A stretch of 33,955 bases of DNA from an uncultured Anaerolineae bacterium. Its GTDB lineage: Bacteria; Chloroflexota; Anaerolineae; J036; Brachytrichaceae. The notes beneath the pieces were generated by a model. It was not told the origin of the DNA, did not search any database, and saw nothing but the letters and a program-made list of their open reading frames with translations. The translations under genes were made by a program, and so were the position numbers. Numbering within the stretch: position 1 is the stretch's first letter; every line of letters begins with the position of its first letter. Below, in pieces: positions 16,525-23,929 of this stretch. The DNA lies in contig CALBEF010000117.1 in the NCBI GenBank assembly GCA_937927775.1, positions 1 through 33,955 of the forward strand, given 5' to 3'.

Positions 16525-16539
16525 ACCGCACGCCAGGGC

Positions 16540-17946
16540 CTATGCTGCCGGCAGCGCAATGGTCACCGTGAGGCCCTGACCGGCCGGGCTGTCGAGGCGC
16601 ACAGTCCCGCCCATGGCCTCGACCAGCGTGCGCACGATCGACAATCCCAGGCCGGCGTGCGCCTTGTCGCCTCGCGCCGCATCGACCTGATAAAACCGTT
16701 CGAGGACGCGCGGCAGATGCTGCGGGGGAATGCCCGGCCCGCTGTCGGCGACGGTGATCTCAACCCGGCGCTCGCGCGACGAGACCAGCACGCGAATGCG
16801 CCCGCCGGCCGGCGTATATCGCAGCGCGTTGTCCAGCAGGGCCAGCAGGACCTGACGCAAATAGCTTTCATCCGCGCGCACAACAGCCGGCGTTGGGGGC
16901 GCTTCAAACGTGACGCCGCGTTCGGCGCAGGCGCGCCCCCATTCGCCGGCCAGGCTGTCCAGCACACGCTGCGCCGGCACAGCCTCAATCTGAACGGGCA
17001 ACCGGCCGGCGTCGGCCCGCGAGAGCAGCAGCAGGTCGCTCACCAGGCGGGCCATGTGGCGCGCTTCGCGCAGCACGTCGCCGGCCAGTTCCTGCCGCTC
17101 ATCAGGCGATGTGTCGGAGCGAGCGGCCAGCTCGGCGCTCAGTTGAATCAGCGCCAGCGGCGCGCGCAACTCATGGCTGGCGTTGGCCACAAATTCACGC
17201 TGGCGTTCCCAGGCGGCCTGAACCGGCCTGATCGCCCGGCCCGCCGTGAACCAGCTTACCAGCGCGGCCAGGCCGGCCAGCGCGCCCCCTCCCCCAAGCA
17301 GGCCAGCCAGAAACTGGCGCATCACCGTGTCCTGCTCGATCAGCGACCGGCCGGCCTGAAGATAAACTGTCTCGTTCGAGTGTCGCAGGGCGTAGGTCAA
17401 CAGGCGCACCGATTCGCCGGCCGGCGTTTGGACCGTGCGCCAGTCCGCGCCGGATTGTCGGGCAGCAGCAATTGCATCGAGGCTGGGCGCGAAGCCGGGC
17501 GGCACGATGGCCGAAGGCACAAGCACGCGCCCTGCCCCATTCAGCCGAATCACAAATACACTCACCAGATCTTCAATCGGCGCAGTGTCTACCGCGCCGG
17601 ATCCGCTTTTGGATTTCTGTTTGTCCGCGTCTTTCACGTCGCGCTCATCGTCATCCTCTTCATGGTCGCGTTCCTTGTCGTCAGAGGGCGCTGCCGGCAC
17701 AGGAAGGCGCAGGCGCAGCCATTCCAGATAGGAGCGTTCCAGTTCCGAGGGCAGCGGCGCGCCCAGTTGCAGGTATTCGAGCGCCATTCGATTGCGCAGC
17801 GCGCTGTCGGTGGCGCTCTGGAAGTAGAAGCGCAATAACGCGACGCTCAATCCGGCCAGCAGCGCGATGAACCCCAGCGCAGCGGCGAGATAGACGCCGG
17901 TGAGCCGCAGACGCAGCCGGTTGAGCAATCGCTTCTCGGTTAGCAT
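16540..17946 (-). CDS. OmpR-pair sensor histidine kinase with an Asp/Glu/His-rich sensor loop
   Basis: The 468-residue kinase has a span at about 17-40 and another at about 213-235, enclosing a roughly 170-residue extracytoplasmic sensor. This sensor contains a highly acidic patch at 89-111 (DDKERDHEEDDDERD and onward), a likely cation-binding or pH-sensing loop. After the second span comes HisKA with the phospho-histidine in NASHELRAPL, then HATPase with an N-box (LLDNALRYTP), DSGPGIPP and AGLGLSIVRTL. It overlaps the end of the response-regulator gene by 7 bases, indicating one transcript. An acidic/His-rich tail also occurs on the PepSY protein encoded divergently, which suggests that both bind the same metal ion (inference). 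The canonical HAMP domain looks reduced or absent between span two and HisKA. Confidence 0.92.
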   Translation of the reverse strand: MLTEKRLLNRLRLRLTGVYLAAALGFIALLAGLSVALLRFYFQSATDSALRNRMALEYLQLGAPLPSELERSYLEWLRLRLPVPAAPSDDKERDHEEDDDERDVKDADKQKSKSGSGAVDTAPIEDLVSVFVIRLNGAGRVLVPSAIVPPGFAPSLDAIAAARQSGADWRTVQTPAGESVRLLTYALRHSNETVYLQAGRSLIEQDTVMRQFLAGLLGGGGALAGLAALVSWFTAGRAIRPVQAAWERQREFVANASHELRAPLALIQLSAELAARSDTSPDERQELAGDVLREARHMARLVSDLLLLSRADAGRLPVQIEAVPAQRVLDSLAGEWGRACAERGVTFEAPPTPAVVRADESYLRQVLLALLDNALRYTPAGGRIRVLVSSRERRVEITVADSGPGIPPQHLPRVLERFYQVDAARGDKAHAGLGLSIVRTLVEAMGGTVRLDSPAGQGLTVTIALPAA

Positions 17947-18617
17947 GAGATCAGACGATATCCCACCCCGCGCACGGTCTCAATCGGGTCAGGCAGGCCG
18001 GCGGTCTTCAACTTACGGCGCAGATAGGAGATGTAAATGTCCACCATCTTCAACTGGGCATCGCTGTCCATGGCCCACACGCGGTTGAAGATCTGTTCGC
18101 GGCTGAGCGAGCGGTCGCAGTTGCGCATCAAAAACTCCAATAGCTCCCACTCGGTGAGCGTCAGGTCAATCGGCGTGTCGCCGCGATACACCCGGCGCTC
18201 GGCCAGATTCATGCGCAGATCGCCGCAGCGCAATTCAGCGCCGTCCGGGCTGGCGATGTCATAGCGCCGGCTGAGCGCGCGCAGGCGGGCCAGCAGTTCC
18301 TCGATGGCAAACGGTTTGACCAGATAATCATCGGCCCCGCTGTCCAGGCCCTGCACGCGATCCTCGACCTGGCCGCGCGCGGTGAGCATGAGAATGGGCA
18401 AAGGCCGGCGCGCGCGACGCACTGCCAGACAAATGGCCGGCCCATCGCGCCCGGGCAACATCCAATCAACCACCGCCACGTCATACGCGCCGTTAAGCGC
18501 CATCTCCAGCCCGGTCACGCCATCGTGGGCCAGGTCGGCGGTGATGCCCTCGCGCTTCAGTGCGCGCGCAATCAGCGCCGCCAGGTGTTGATCGTCTTCA
18601 ATGATGAGCACACGCAT
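17940..18617 (-). CDS. OmpR/PhoB-type response regulator
   Basis: The 225-residue regulator starts at the ATG at 18617, with GGAGA upstream; the frame stays open further but this start gives the normal receiver N-terminus MRVLIIEDD. The receiver (1-120) has acceptor D51 in VVDWMLPG, the switch Thr in LTARG, and the conserved Lys in LVKPFA. The winged-helix DNA-binding domain (about 130-225) contains LTLTEWELLEFLM and the recognition-helix region DIYISYLRRKLK, ending VRGVGYRL. It is translationally coupled to the kinase gene and divergently placed from the PepSY-ApbE-reductase operon, whose upstream region carries an 11-base-spaced direct repeat of the type OmpR-family dimers bind. It is therefore the probable regulator of that operon (inference). 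Confidence 0.94.
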   Translation of the reverse strand: MRVLIIEDDQHLAALIARALKREGITADLAHDGVTGLEMALNGAYDVAVVDWMLPGRDGPAICLAVRRARRPLPILMLTARGQVEDRVQGLDSGADDYLVKPFAIEELLARLRALSRRYDIASPDGAELRCGDLRMNLAERRVYRGDTPIDLTLTEWELLEFLMRNCDRSLSREQIFNRVWAMDSDAQLKMVDIYISYLRRKLKTAGLPDPIETVRGVGYRLISC

Positions 18618-18659
18618 GTGAACTGTCTCCGGCATTGTGGCCGGCCAATGGTTGGAAAA

Positions 18660-18712
18660 GGGTAGAAAGCCGGTGAGCATTTTCTCAGGTGGAGTCTACC
18701 CAATTCCTACCC
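18660..18712. promoter_or_regulatory. Candidate response-regulator operator in the divergent gap
   Basis: CTACCC occurs at 18696-18701 and again at 18707-18712, exactly 11 bases apart, the spacing used by OmpR/PhoB-family direct repeats. The inverse GGGTAG is at 18660-18665, making an inverted repeat GGGTAGA/TCTACCC. A weak TTGGCG (18726-18731) and AATTAT (18750-18755) pair lies just downstream. Binding is inferred. Confidence 0.45.
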
Positions 18713-18783
18713 CGCGCGCGTATGGTTGGCGCAACATTCAAAGCAAAGCAATTATCGAAATTATCGAAAAGGAGAGCAGAAAC

Positions 18784-19476
18784 ATGAACGGAAAGTCGAT
18801 CAATCAACGCGCGGCGCTGCTGATCGCCGGCGGCATGACCGCGTTCACGCTGGTCGGGCTGGGCGCGCTGGCCGGCCAACTGAGCAATACCACAGCGCAG
18901 CCCGCTGCCACGCCGGCCGTTGTGATCGCCACCGACGCCGTCGCGCCGGCCATCCATACAGCAGAACAGCCGGTTAGCCTGCCAGCCGGCTCAAACGCCG
19001 ACAGTGCATTCAGCGCGCGCGAAGCGCAGTATCAGGCGCTGATCCAGGAAGCCAACCGGCGCATCGAAGAAGCCAACCGACGGCTGGCCGAGATGGAGCA
19101 ACAACTGGCCGGCGCGGGGGCTGCGCCCGCAGGAACAGCGACGAGTATGGCGCAAACACAGATACAGGCTGCGCCGCCAAACGCCGGCGCGTCTGGCGTG
19201 GCCCTCCTGCCCCAGCGCGCGCTGGAGATCGCGCAGGCAAGCGCGCCCGGCGCCATCGCGCAACGGCTGCCCGAACTGGTGAACTTCCAGGGAACGGTCG
19301 CCTACGAGGTGGCATTCAACACCGGCATGGTGTATGTGGACGCCAACAGCGGCGCGCTGCTCTACAACGGCGCCGCCGTGCAACCCCTCCTCCAATCACG
19401 CTACGATGACGACGATGATGATGACCACGACGAACACAAGCGCCGGGAACACAAGGAGAAAGACCATGACGACTAA
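18784..19476 (+). CDS. Membrane-anchored PepSY-domain protein with coiled coil and Asp/His-rich tail
   Basis: The 230-residue product starts at 18784 after AAGGAGAG. It has an uncleaved-looking signal or anchor span (about 10-32), a low-complexity Ala/Pro/Thr stretch, and a short coiled coil (about 78-108, ALIQEANRRIEEANRRLAEM). A PepSY-type domain follows (about 140-200) with ALEIAQASAPGAIAQRLPEL and VYVDANSGALLYNG. The tail is a run of seven Asp residues followed by alternating His, Asp, Glu and Lys (209-230), an obvious potential divalent-metal site. PepSY domains occur in envelope inhibitors and in redox-related membrane proteins. It heads an operon with ApbE and a ferric-reductase-like protein and is divergent from an OmpR/HK pair. 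A role as metal-binding or redox accessory protein is inference. The coding end overlaps the next gene by 11 bases. Confidence 0.85.
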   Translation: MNGKSINQRAALLIAGGMTAFTLVGLGALAGQLSNTTAQPAATPAVVIATDAVAPAIHTAEQPVSLPAGSNADSAFSAREAQYQALIQEANRRIEEANRRLAEMEQQLAGAGAAPAGTATSMAQTQIQAAPPNAGASGVALLPQRALEIAQASAPGAIAQRLPELVNFQGTVAYEVAFNTGMVYVDANSGALLYNGAAVQPLLQSRYDDDDDDDHDEHKRREHKEKDHDD

Positions 19477-19795
19477 CGCGACGCACCTGAGCGGCGGAAA
19501 TCGCAACGCGCAACTCGAGCAGGCATCTGCATTGAAGGTATTGATCGGCTCTGCGTCACTTGCCCTGACGCTGGCCGGCTGGGGCTGGCTCAGCCATCAG
19601 CAGGCCATGTTGAACAACACAGCCCCCGCAGCGCCGGCAGCCACGCAGCCACTACCCACCCTGGCCCCCCTGCGCGCATCGAACAGCGCGACGCCAGGTC
19701 GCCCGGCGCAGATGAGCAACGCAGCGCCGCAGGCGCAATTGCGCGCAGTGACAGCGCCGCCCAGGCCGGTGGCCGTGACGCGCTCATCACGTTAG
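19466..19795 (+). CDS. Small single-span membrane protein of unknown function
   Basis: I do not recognise this 109-residue protein. The start at 19466 is supported by AAGGAGAAAG seven bases before an ATG and by an 11-base overlap with the PepSY gene, a typical coupled arrangement. Residues about 25-43 (LIGSASLALTLAGWGWLSH) form one membrane span. The rest is an Ala/Pro/Gln-rich, probably disordered, segment with a positively charged end. No cysteines and no CXXCH haem motif are present. It sits between a PepSY protein and ApbE, so it may be a small subunit or scaffold of the redox module. Confidence 0.75.
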   Translation: MTTNATHLSGGNRNAQLEQASALKVLIGSASLALTLAGWGWLSHQQAMLNNTAPAAPAATQPLPTLAPLRASNSATPGRPAQMSNAAPQAQLRAVTAPPRPVAVTRSSR

Positions 19796-19798
19796 GAC

Positions 19799-20740
19799 AT
19801 GCAGGACATTGCCTTTCGCGCCATGGGCTGCCAGATGCGGGCGGTTGTGGATGCCGACACGCCGGAGGCCGGGGACGCGCTGCAAAACGTCCCGATCTGG
19901 TTCGAGATCTGGGAACAGTGCCTGAGCCGCTTCCGGCCTGACAGCGAATTGAGCCGTTTGAACGCGCAGTCTGGCCGGTGGGTGACCGTCAGCCAGACGC
20001 TGTGGGAGGTGATCCAAACCGCGCTGCGCGCTGCGCGCCACACAGCCGGCCTGGTGACTCCCACCGTGCTGGGCGCGATGCAGGCAATCGGCTACACGCG
20101 CTCTTTCGAGCAGATGATGAAGAGCGACTTCGTCGAGATGACACTCGCCGTTGCGCCACCGCCTCGCCTGAAGGCGTGGGAGGCAATTCAGATGAACCCC
20201 ACACAGCGAGCGGTATGGCTGCCGGAAGGGACACTACTTGATCTGGGTGGTGTGGCGAAAGGCTGGTGCGCCGATGAAGCTGCGCGCCGGCTGGCAGTGT
20301 ATGGGCCGGCGCTGGTGGACGCCGGCGGCGATATTGCCATCGCGCCCGCAGCCGACCGCGCCGGCGATTTCCTGATCGGCATCGCTGCGCCGGCCAGGGA
20401 TTCATCAGATGGCGATGCGCTGCTGGGCATGATGGCTCTGTCTGCCGGCGGGGTAGCCACGTCCGGGCGCGACTATCGGCGCTGGCAGATCGGCGCGCGC
20501 ACAGTGCACCATCTGATCGACCCGCGCACCGGTCAGCCGGCGCAGACCGACGTGCTCACCGCGACCGCGATCGCCCCCAGCGCCGCGCAGGCTGAGGCTG
20601 TCGCCAAAGCTGCCCTGCTGCTGGGGAGCGCAGCGGGGTTAACCTGGGTCGAGTCTCAACATGACGCGGCGGCGCTGCTGGTTTGCGAAGATAGCTGTGT
20701 CGTTCGCACGGACAACTTTCCAACATTGCAACCCGTTTGA
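19799..20740 (+). CDS. apbE: ApbE-family FAD:protein FMN transferase
   Basis: The 313-residue protein carries the ApbE signature set: DLGGVAKGW (about 150-158), DAGGDIAI, ATSGRDYRRW and HHLIDPRTGQPA, and AEAVAKAALLLG near the C-terminus. ApbE uses FAD and Mg2+ to attach FMN covalently to a Thr or Ser of partner proteins in the envelope. No lipobox or signal peptide is seen at this N-terminus (MQDIAFRAMGC), so it may act in the cytoplasm or be exported by another route. It starts three bases after the preceding stop. It is followed after 29 bases by a ferric-reductase-like membrane protein, suggesting a flavin-dependent electron-transfer unit. No substrate with the full flavinylation motif (D-x-x-[SG]-[GA]-[AS]-[ST]) was found in the window. 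Confidence 0.92.
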   Translation: MQDIAFRAMGCQMRAVVDADTPEAGDALQNVPIWFEIWEQCLSRFRPDSELSRLNAQSGRWVTVSQTLWEVIQTALRAARHTAGLVTPTVLGAMQAIGYTRSFEQMMKSDFVEMTLAVAPPPRLKAWEAIQMNPTQRAVWLPEGTLLDLGGVAKGWCADEAARRLAVYGPALVDAGGDIAIAPAADRAGDFLIGIAAPARDSSDGDALLGMMALSAGGVATSGRDYRRWQIGARTVHHLIDPRTGQPAQTDVLTATAIAPSAAQAEAVAKAALLLGSAAGLTWVESQHDAAALLVCEDSCVVRTDNFPTLQPV

Positions 20741-20769
20741 CACGCAACATCTGTTTCACGCCTCAAGCT

Positions 20770-21531
20770 ATGACACCATCCCCCACTCAGAGACCAGCGC
20801 CGGCGCGCAGCACATCACCGGCGCTGGTGTCAGAAATTGATCTGGAAGCGCGCTCGGACACGCCGGCTGCTCTGGCAGCAATGCTGATAGCGGCAACAGT
20901 CGGGGCGGCGCTGGCGGTTGTGCTGCTGCCGCAGTTCCTGCCGGCGCTGGCCCAATCGGCGCAGGGCGAGTCACCCAAAGCGTACTGGTTTCTGTCGCGC
21001 GCCAGCGGCTTCGTCGCTTTTGGCCTGCTGTGGCTTTCGACCGTGTTCGGGCTGTTGATGACCACGCGACTGGCCCGCAACTGGCCGGGGCACTTGATCG
21101 CTTTTGAGGGACATCAGTTCGTCAGCCTGCTTGCGCTGGCGTTTGCCTTGTTCCACGCGCTGATCCTGCTGGGCGACCATTACATCGGTTACACGCTTCA
21201 GCAAGTGCTGACGCCGTTTGGCAGCCAGAGCTATCGCCCGCTGGAAGTTGGCATCGGCCAACTGGGGTTCTATGTGACGGCGCTGGTGACATTCACGTTT
21301 TACATCCGCCGGCTGATCTCGCAGCGGGTCTGGCGGATAATTCACTATCTGAGCTTTGCGTCGTTTGTCATGGCGCTGTGGCACGGGCTGAGCAGCGGAA
21401 CGGACAGCGGCCAGACCTGGGCGCAGGCGCTGTACTGGCTGGCCGGCGGGAGCGCGCTTTTCCTGACAATCTATCGCGCGCTGAGCGCGCGCGTAAAGAT
21501 TGAGCCGACGGTCAGGGTAGGCAAAGGTTGA
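20770..21531 (+). CDS. Ferric-reductase-like transmembrane haem protein
   Basis: The 253-residue protein has six predicted spans from about residue 37 onward. Candidate haem-ligand histidines lie in the third and fifth spans: EGHQFVSL, LFHALILL, IIHYLSF and ALWHGLS, the paired arrangement expected of a ferric reductase/YedZ-type b-haem domain. The opening FLSRASGFVAFGLLW motif is typical of these short forms. No FAD- or NAD-binding domain is attached, so electrons must come from a partner; the ApbE upstream suggests a flavoprotein. The ATG at 20770 was chosen over an in-frame TTG at 20737 that overlaps the ApbE stop, though neither has a good ribosome binding site. It is the last gene of the operon and converges on the lyase gene at 21551. 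Confidence 0.87.
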   Translation: MTPSPTQRPAPARSTSPALVSEIDLEARSDTPAALAAMLIAATVGAALAVVLLPQFLPALAQSAQGESPKAYWFLSRASGFVAFGLLWLSTVFGLLMTTRLARNWPGHLIAFEGHQFVSLLALAFALFHALILLGDHYIGYTLQQVLTPFGSQSYRPLEVGIGQLGFYVTALVTFTFYIRRLISQRVWRIIHYLSFASFVMALWHGLSSGTDSGQTWAQALYWLAGGSALFLTIYRALSARVKIEPTVRVGKG

Positions 21532-21550
21532 ACCAACAAGGCCGCTGCGC

Positions 21551-23740
21551 TCACCAGCCGGCCCCGCTCTGCCAGCGAAAGCGCGCCGGCACGCCGGGCT
21601 GCATCGAGCGATCCTCCTGCAGCATGGTGTAGGGTTTGCCGCGATACAGGTCGGCCTCGTCTACCCGCAGAAGCGTGCCATTAATGAAGCCGGCCCACTG
21701 GGCTTCGCCGCGCTGCCGCATGTACACCAGGTGAGCGTCGCTCTCAATACGGCCATAGCGCGCCAGGCCAGGCTCGGCGCGATAGCGCGGGCGCACATCG
21801 TCGGGAACAAGGCCGGCCTTTAGATCGTTCAGAACGGCTAGCGTGCGCGTCTCGCCCTGCCACTCCAGACTAACGGCTACACCTCGGTTGGCCGGCTGAG
21901 CATCCAATACCACGATATTTGGCGCCGGCTTTGTGTCGCGTGGATGCGCCCACAACACGCTGACCAGATTCACCCATGCGCCGGGCAGCATATCGCCCGA
22001 CCGCACACCGGCGATCATCTGCTCCTGCTGAAAACAGCGCCGCGCGCTCTCGATGACCATGCGAAAAGCGTGTGAGCCTGGGGCCGGCTGCGGAAAGGCA
22101 ACCCACAAGGCGCGATGATCGCGGTTGCGCCAACCCTGAATCTCTGAGATGTGAGTGTCGCACCAGGTCGCGCCGCGATCAAGGATGTCTGTTGTCCACC
22201 ACAGCGCCGCCAGGGTGCGCGGGCCGGCCCGCAGCGCGCAGGCGCTGTCAATCACCACAAAGCAATCCAGGCCGGGGAAGAACCACACGGTGCGATCCCA
22301 CAACAAGCTGCGCGCGTCATCGTGGACACGCGTGCGGCTGATCTCGGCATCGCCCAGCCGCGTCCAATATAAACGTTCGGTGCGCACAGGGTGATAGTGG
22401 CCGTTGTCTCGGATGAAGTCCATCAACCCGCTCGACCCGGCCCATTGCCCATCGCGCCAGATCAGCCGGTTGTGATAGATGTCAGCGCGATAGATGCCGT
22501 CGGGCGGGCTTTCGCGGTAGCCGCCATCGTGCAACAACACTGCGCCATCGCTCACCAGCATCACAAAGCTGTTTTCATCTGAGTGCCCATGATGCATCTT
22601 CTCGGCAGAGACAGGCAGCGTAGCGCGCAGAAAATCGCGGTCGATGCGGCCATAGTCGCCTTCGTCACGGTAATTGAGACAGGCATATGTGTCGCGCTCA
22701 CCCCAGCCGGCGCGAAAAACAATCTTCTTAGCCACCAGATCATCGAGCGCATCGGGAATGGGTCCGGGGGGTTGAGCCGGCACGGATTCGTCGCACCACT
22801 GCCAGGCCAGCATGAGCGGGAAAGCCATGCCCAGTGTCGGCGACTGTTCGGCTACAGCCTGCCAGAGGCGACGCGCCGCCCAGGACAGGCAGGGATCGCG
22901 GTGCGCAGCCGCGCCCCACTCGAAACAAGCCAGCCACTCCAACTGATTGCTCATCCAATGGCTGTCGCCGAAGTCTGGCAGCGTGCCGAGGGGCGTCACC
23001 ATCTGCGCCATGGCCCGCAGATGCGCGTGGAACGTCACATGGGTGCGCAGGTCGTCGCGGCCACGCGCCTCGGCATAGGCGATTGAAGCGCGCATCCAGA
23101 TCGGCTGATACAGCATGGCGTCTTCAATACTCCAGCGGCCCCAGCTCGCCTCGGCCAGTTCATCGGCCATCTCCAGCCACCAGCCGGCATCGGGATGATC
23201 GGCGAAGACGCGCGCCGCCAGCGCGAGATTGGCCGCGCGCAGCATGGCGCGATTGTGCGCGCCCCACTCCGGCAAATGCCGCACGACGCGCAGGCTATCT
23301 GCCACAACCTGGGCCAGCGCCGACCAGTCTGCGTCGCTCACCTGGTCACGGATGCGCGCGCAGGCCGGCATGAACATGATGGGCTGAAACATGGCGTCGA
23401 GCGGCGGCACACCGTCTTCGTATTCGGGCCGCGCGGCGATCACATCCGCCGGCACAAGCGATGTCCACTCACGGTAGCGCAACAGGATGTCGCGGGCCAG
23501 GCGCGCCAGGGCCGGCTGCCGATCCCGCTCATACAAAAAGGCAGCGACACCGGCGAGCGCCAATGGCCATGACGGAGAGATATAGCCAAACATGTTGTTG
23601 CGTGGTTCAAGTTGCGCCCGCCACCGTTCAATTTCCTGTTCGAGCCGGTCTTTGTCTGCGTCAAATCCACGACGGATGTGTTCAAGATAAAGCGCGCGAA
23701 TGCCAACTGAGGAAGCGACAAGTGGGGTCGAATTAAGCAT
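21551..23740 (-). CDS. Heparinase II/III-like polysaccharide lyase
   Basis: The 729-residue protein has an N-terminal alpha-helical (alpha/alpha toroid-like) half, with MFGYISPSWPLALAGVAAFL and LPEWGAHNRAML, and a C-terminal beta-rich half. The heparinase II/III signature spans the junction: EKMHHGHSDENSF, then LLHDGGYRESPPDG. Members eliminate uronic-acid-containing polysaccharides such as alginate, heparin or ulvan-like chains. No secretion signal is seen, so it may act on imported oligosaccharides in the cytoplasm. The ATG at 23740 is preferred because a TACAAT element is seven bases upstream, as in a leaderless transcript; an in-frame ATG at 23800 lacks a ribosome binding site. It is divergent from the GH63-like gene at 23930, giving a small carbohydrate-degradation locus. 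Substrate unknown. Confidence 0.85.
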   Translation of the reverse strand: MLNSTPLVASSVGIRALYLEHIRRGFDADKDRLEQEIERWRAQLEPRNNMFGYISPSWPLALAGVAAFLYERDRQPALARLARDILLRYREWTSLVPADVIAARPEYEDGVPPLDAMFQPIMFMPACARIRDQVSDADWSALAQVVADSLRVVRHLPEWGAHNRAMLRAANLALAARVFADHPDAGWWLEMADELAEASWGRWSIEDAMLYQPIWMRASIAYAEARGRDDLRTHVTFHAHLRAMAQMVTPLGTLPDFGDSHWMSNQLEWLACFEWGAAAHRDPCLSWAARRLWQAVAEQSPTLGMAFPLMLAWQWCDESVPAQPPGPIPDALDDLVAKKIVFRAGWGERDTYACLNYRDEGDYGRIDRDFLRATLPVSAEKMHHGHSDENSFVMLVSDGAVLLHDGGYRESPPDGIYRADIYHNRLIWRDGQWAGSSGLMDFIRDNGHYHPVRTERLYWTRLGDAEISRTRVHDDARSLLWDRTVWFFPGLDCFVVIDSACALRAGPRTLAALWWTTDILDRGATWCDTHISEIQGWRNRDHRALWVAFPQPAPGSHAFRMVIESARRCFQQEQMIAGVRSGDMLPGAWVNLVSVLWAHPRDTKPAPNIVVLDAQPANRGVAVSLEWQGETRTLAVLNDLKAGLVPDDVRPRYRAEPGLARYGRIESDAHLVYMRQRGEAQWAGFINGTLLRVDEADLYRGKPYTMLQEDRSMQPGVPARFRWQSGAGW

Positions 23741-23747
23741 ACGAATG

Positions 23748-23753
23748 ATTGTA
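23748..23753 (-). promoter_or_regulatory. Candidate -10 element for a leaderless lyase mRNA
   Basis: TACAAT on the minus strand ends seven bases before the ATG at 23740, so transcription would start at or very near the start codon. No Shine-Dalgarno sequence is present. The -35 region (GTGAGC at 17-base spacing) is weak. Confidence 0.45.
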
Positions 23754-23848
23754 ATGGAAAAAACCGCTATGCTCACAGCGCGGCTGCATCCTGACAGCAT
23801 AGAGCAAGCGGAGCAGGAGCTGCCGGACAGTTTTGCGGATGTTTTGTC

Positions 23849-23854
23849 TATAAT
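23849..23854 (+). promoter_or_regulatory. Candidate -10 element (TATAAT) for the GH63-like gene
   Basis: A perfect TATAAT lies 75 bases upstream of the ATG at 23930 in the divergent gap. A CGGACA at 23824-23829 is a poor -35 at 19-base spacing. Predicted leader is about 65-70 bases. Confidence 0.5.
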
Positions 23855-23929
23855 GCCCGTGCGCTGGCGCAGGCTTGTCGCCGGAAGACACCTTATTCAA
23901 TTTCTGCTCGCAAGCCATTCTGTCGACCC

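Noticed and set aside
16525..16539. Terminator between the CsoR and kinase genes
   Set aside because: Only 15 bases separate the convergent stops and no stem followed by a U-tract could be seen there.
19334..19376. Flavinylation site in the PepSY protein for ApbE
   Set aside because: The stretch DANSGALL is close to the D-x-x-S-G-A-[ST] motif, but Leu occupies the position of the acceptor Thr or Ser, and the stretch fits the normal end of a PepSY domain.
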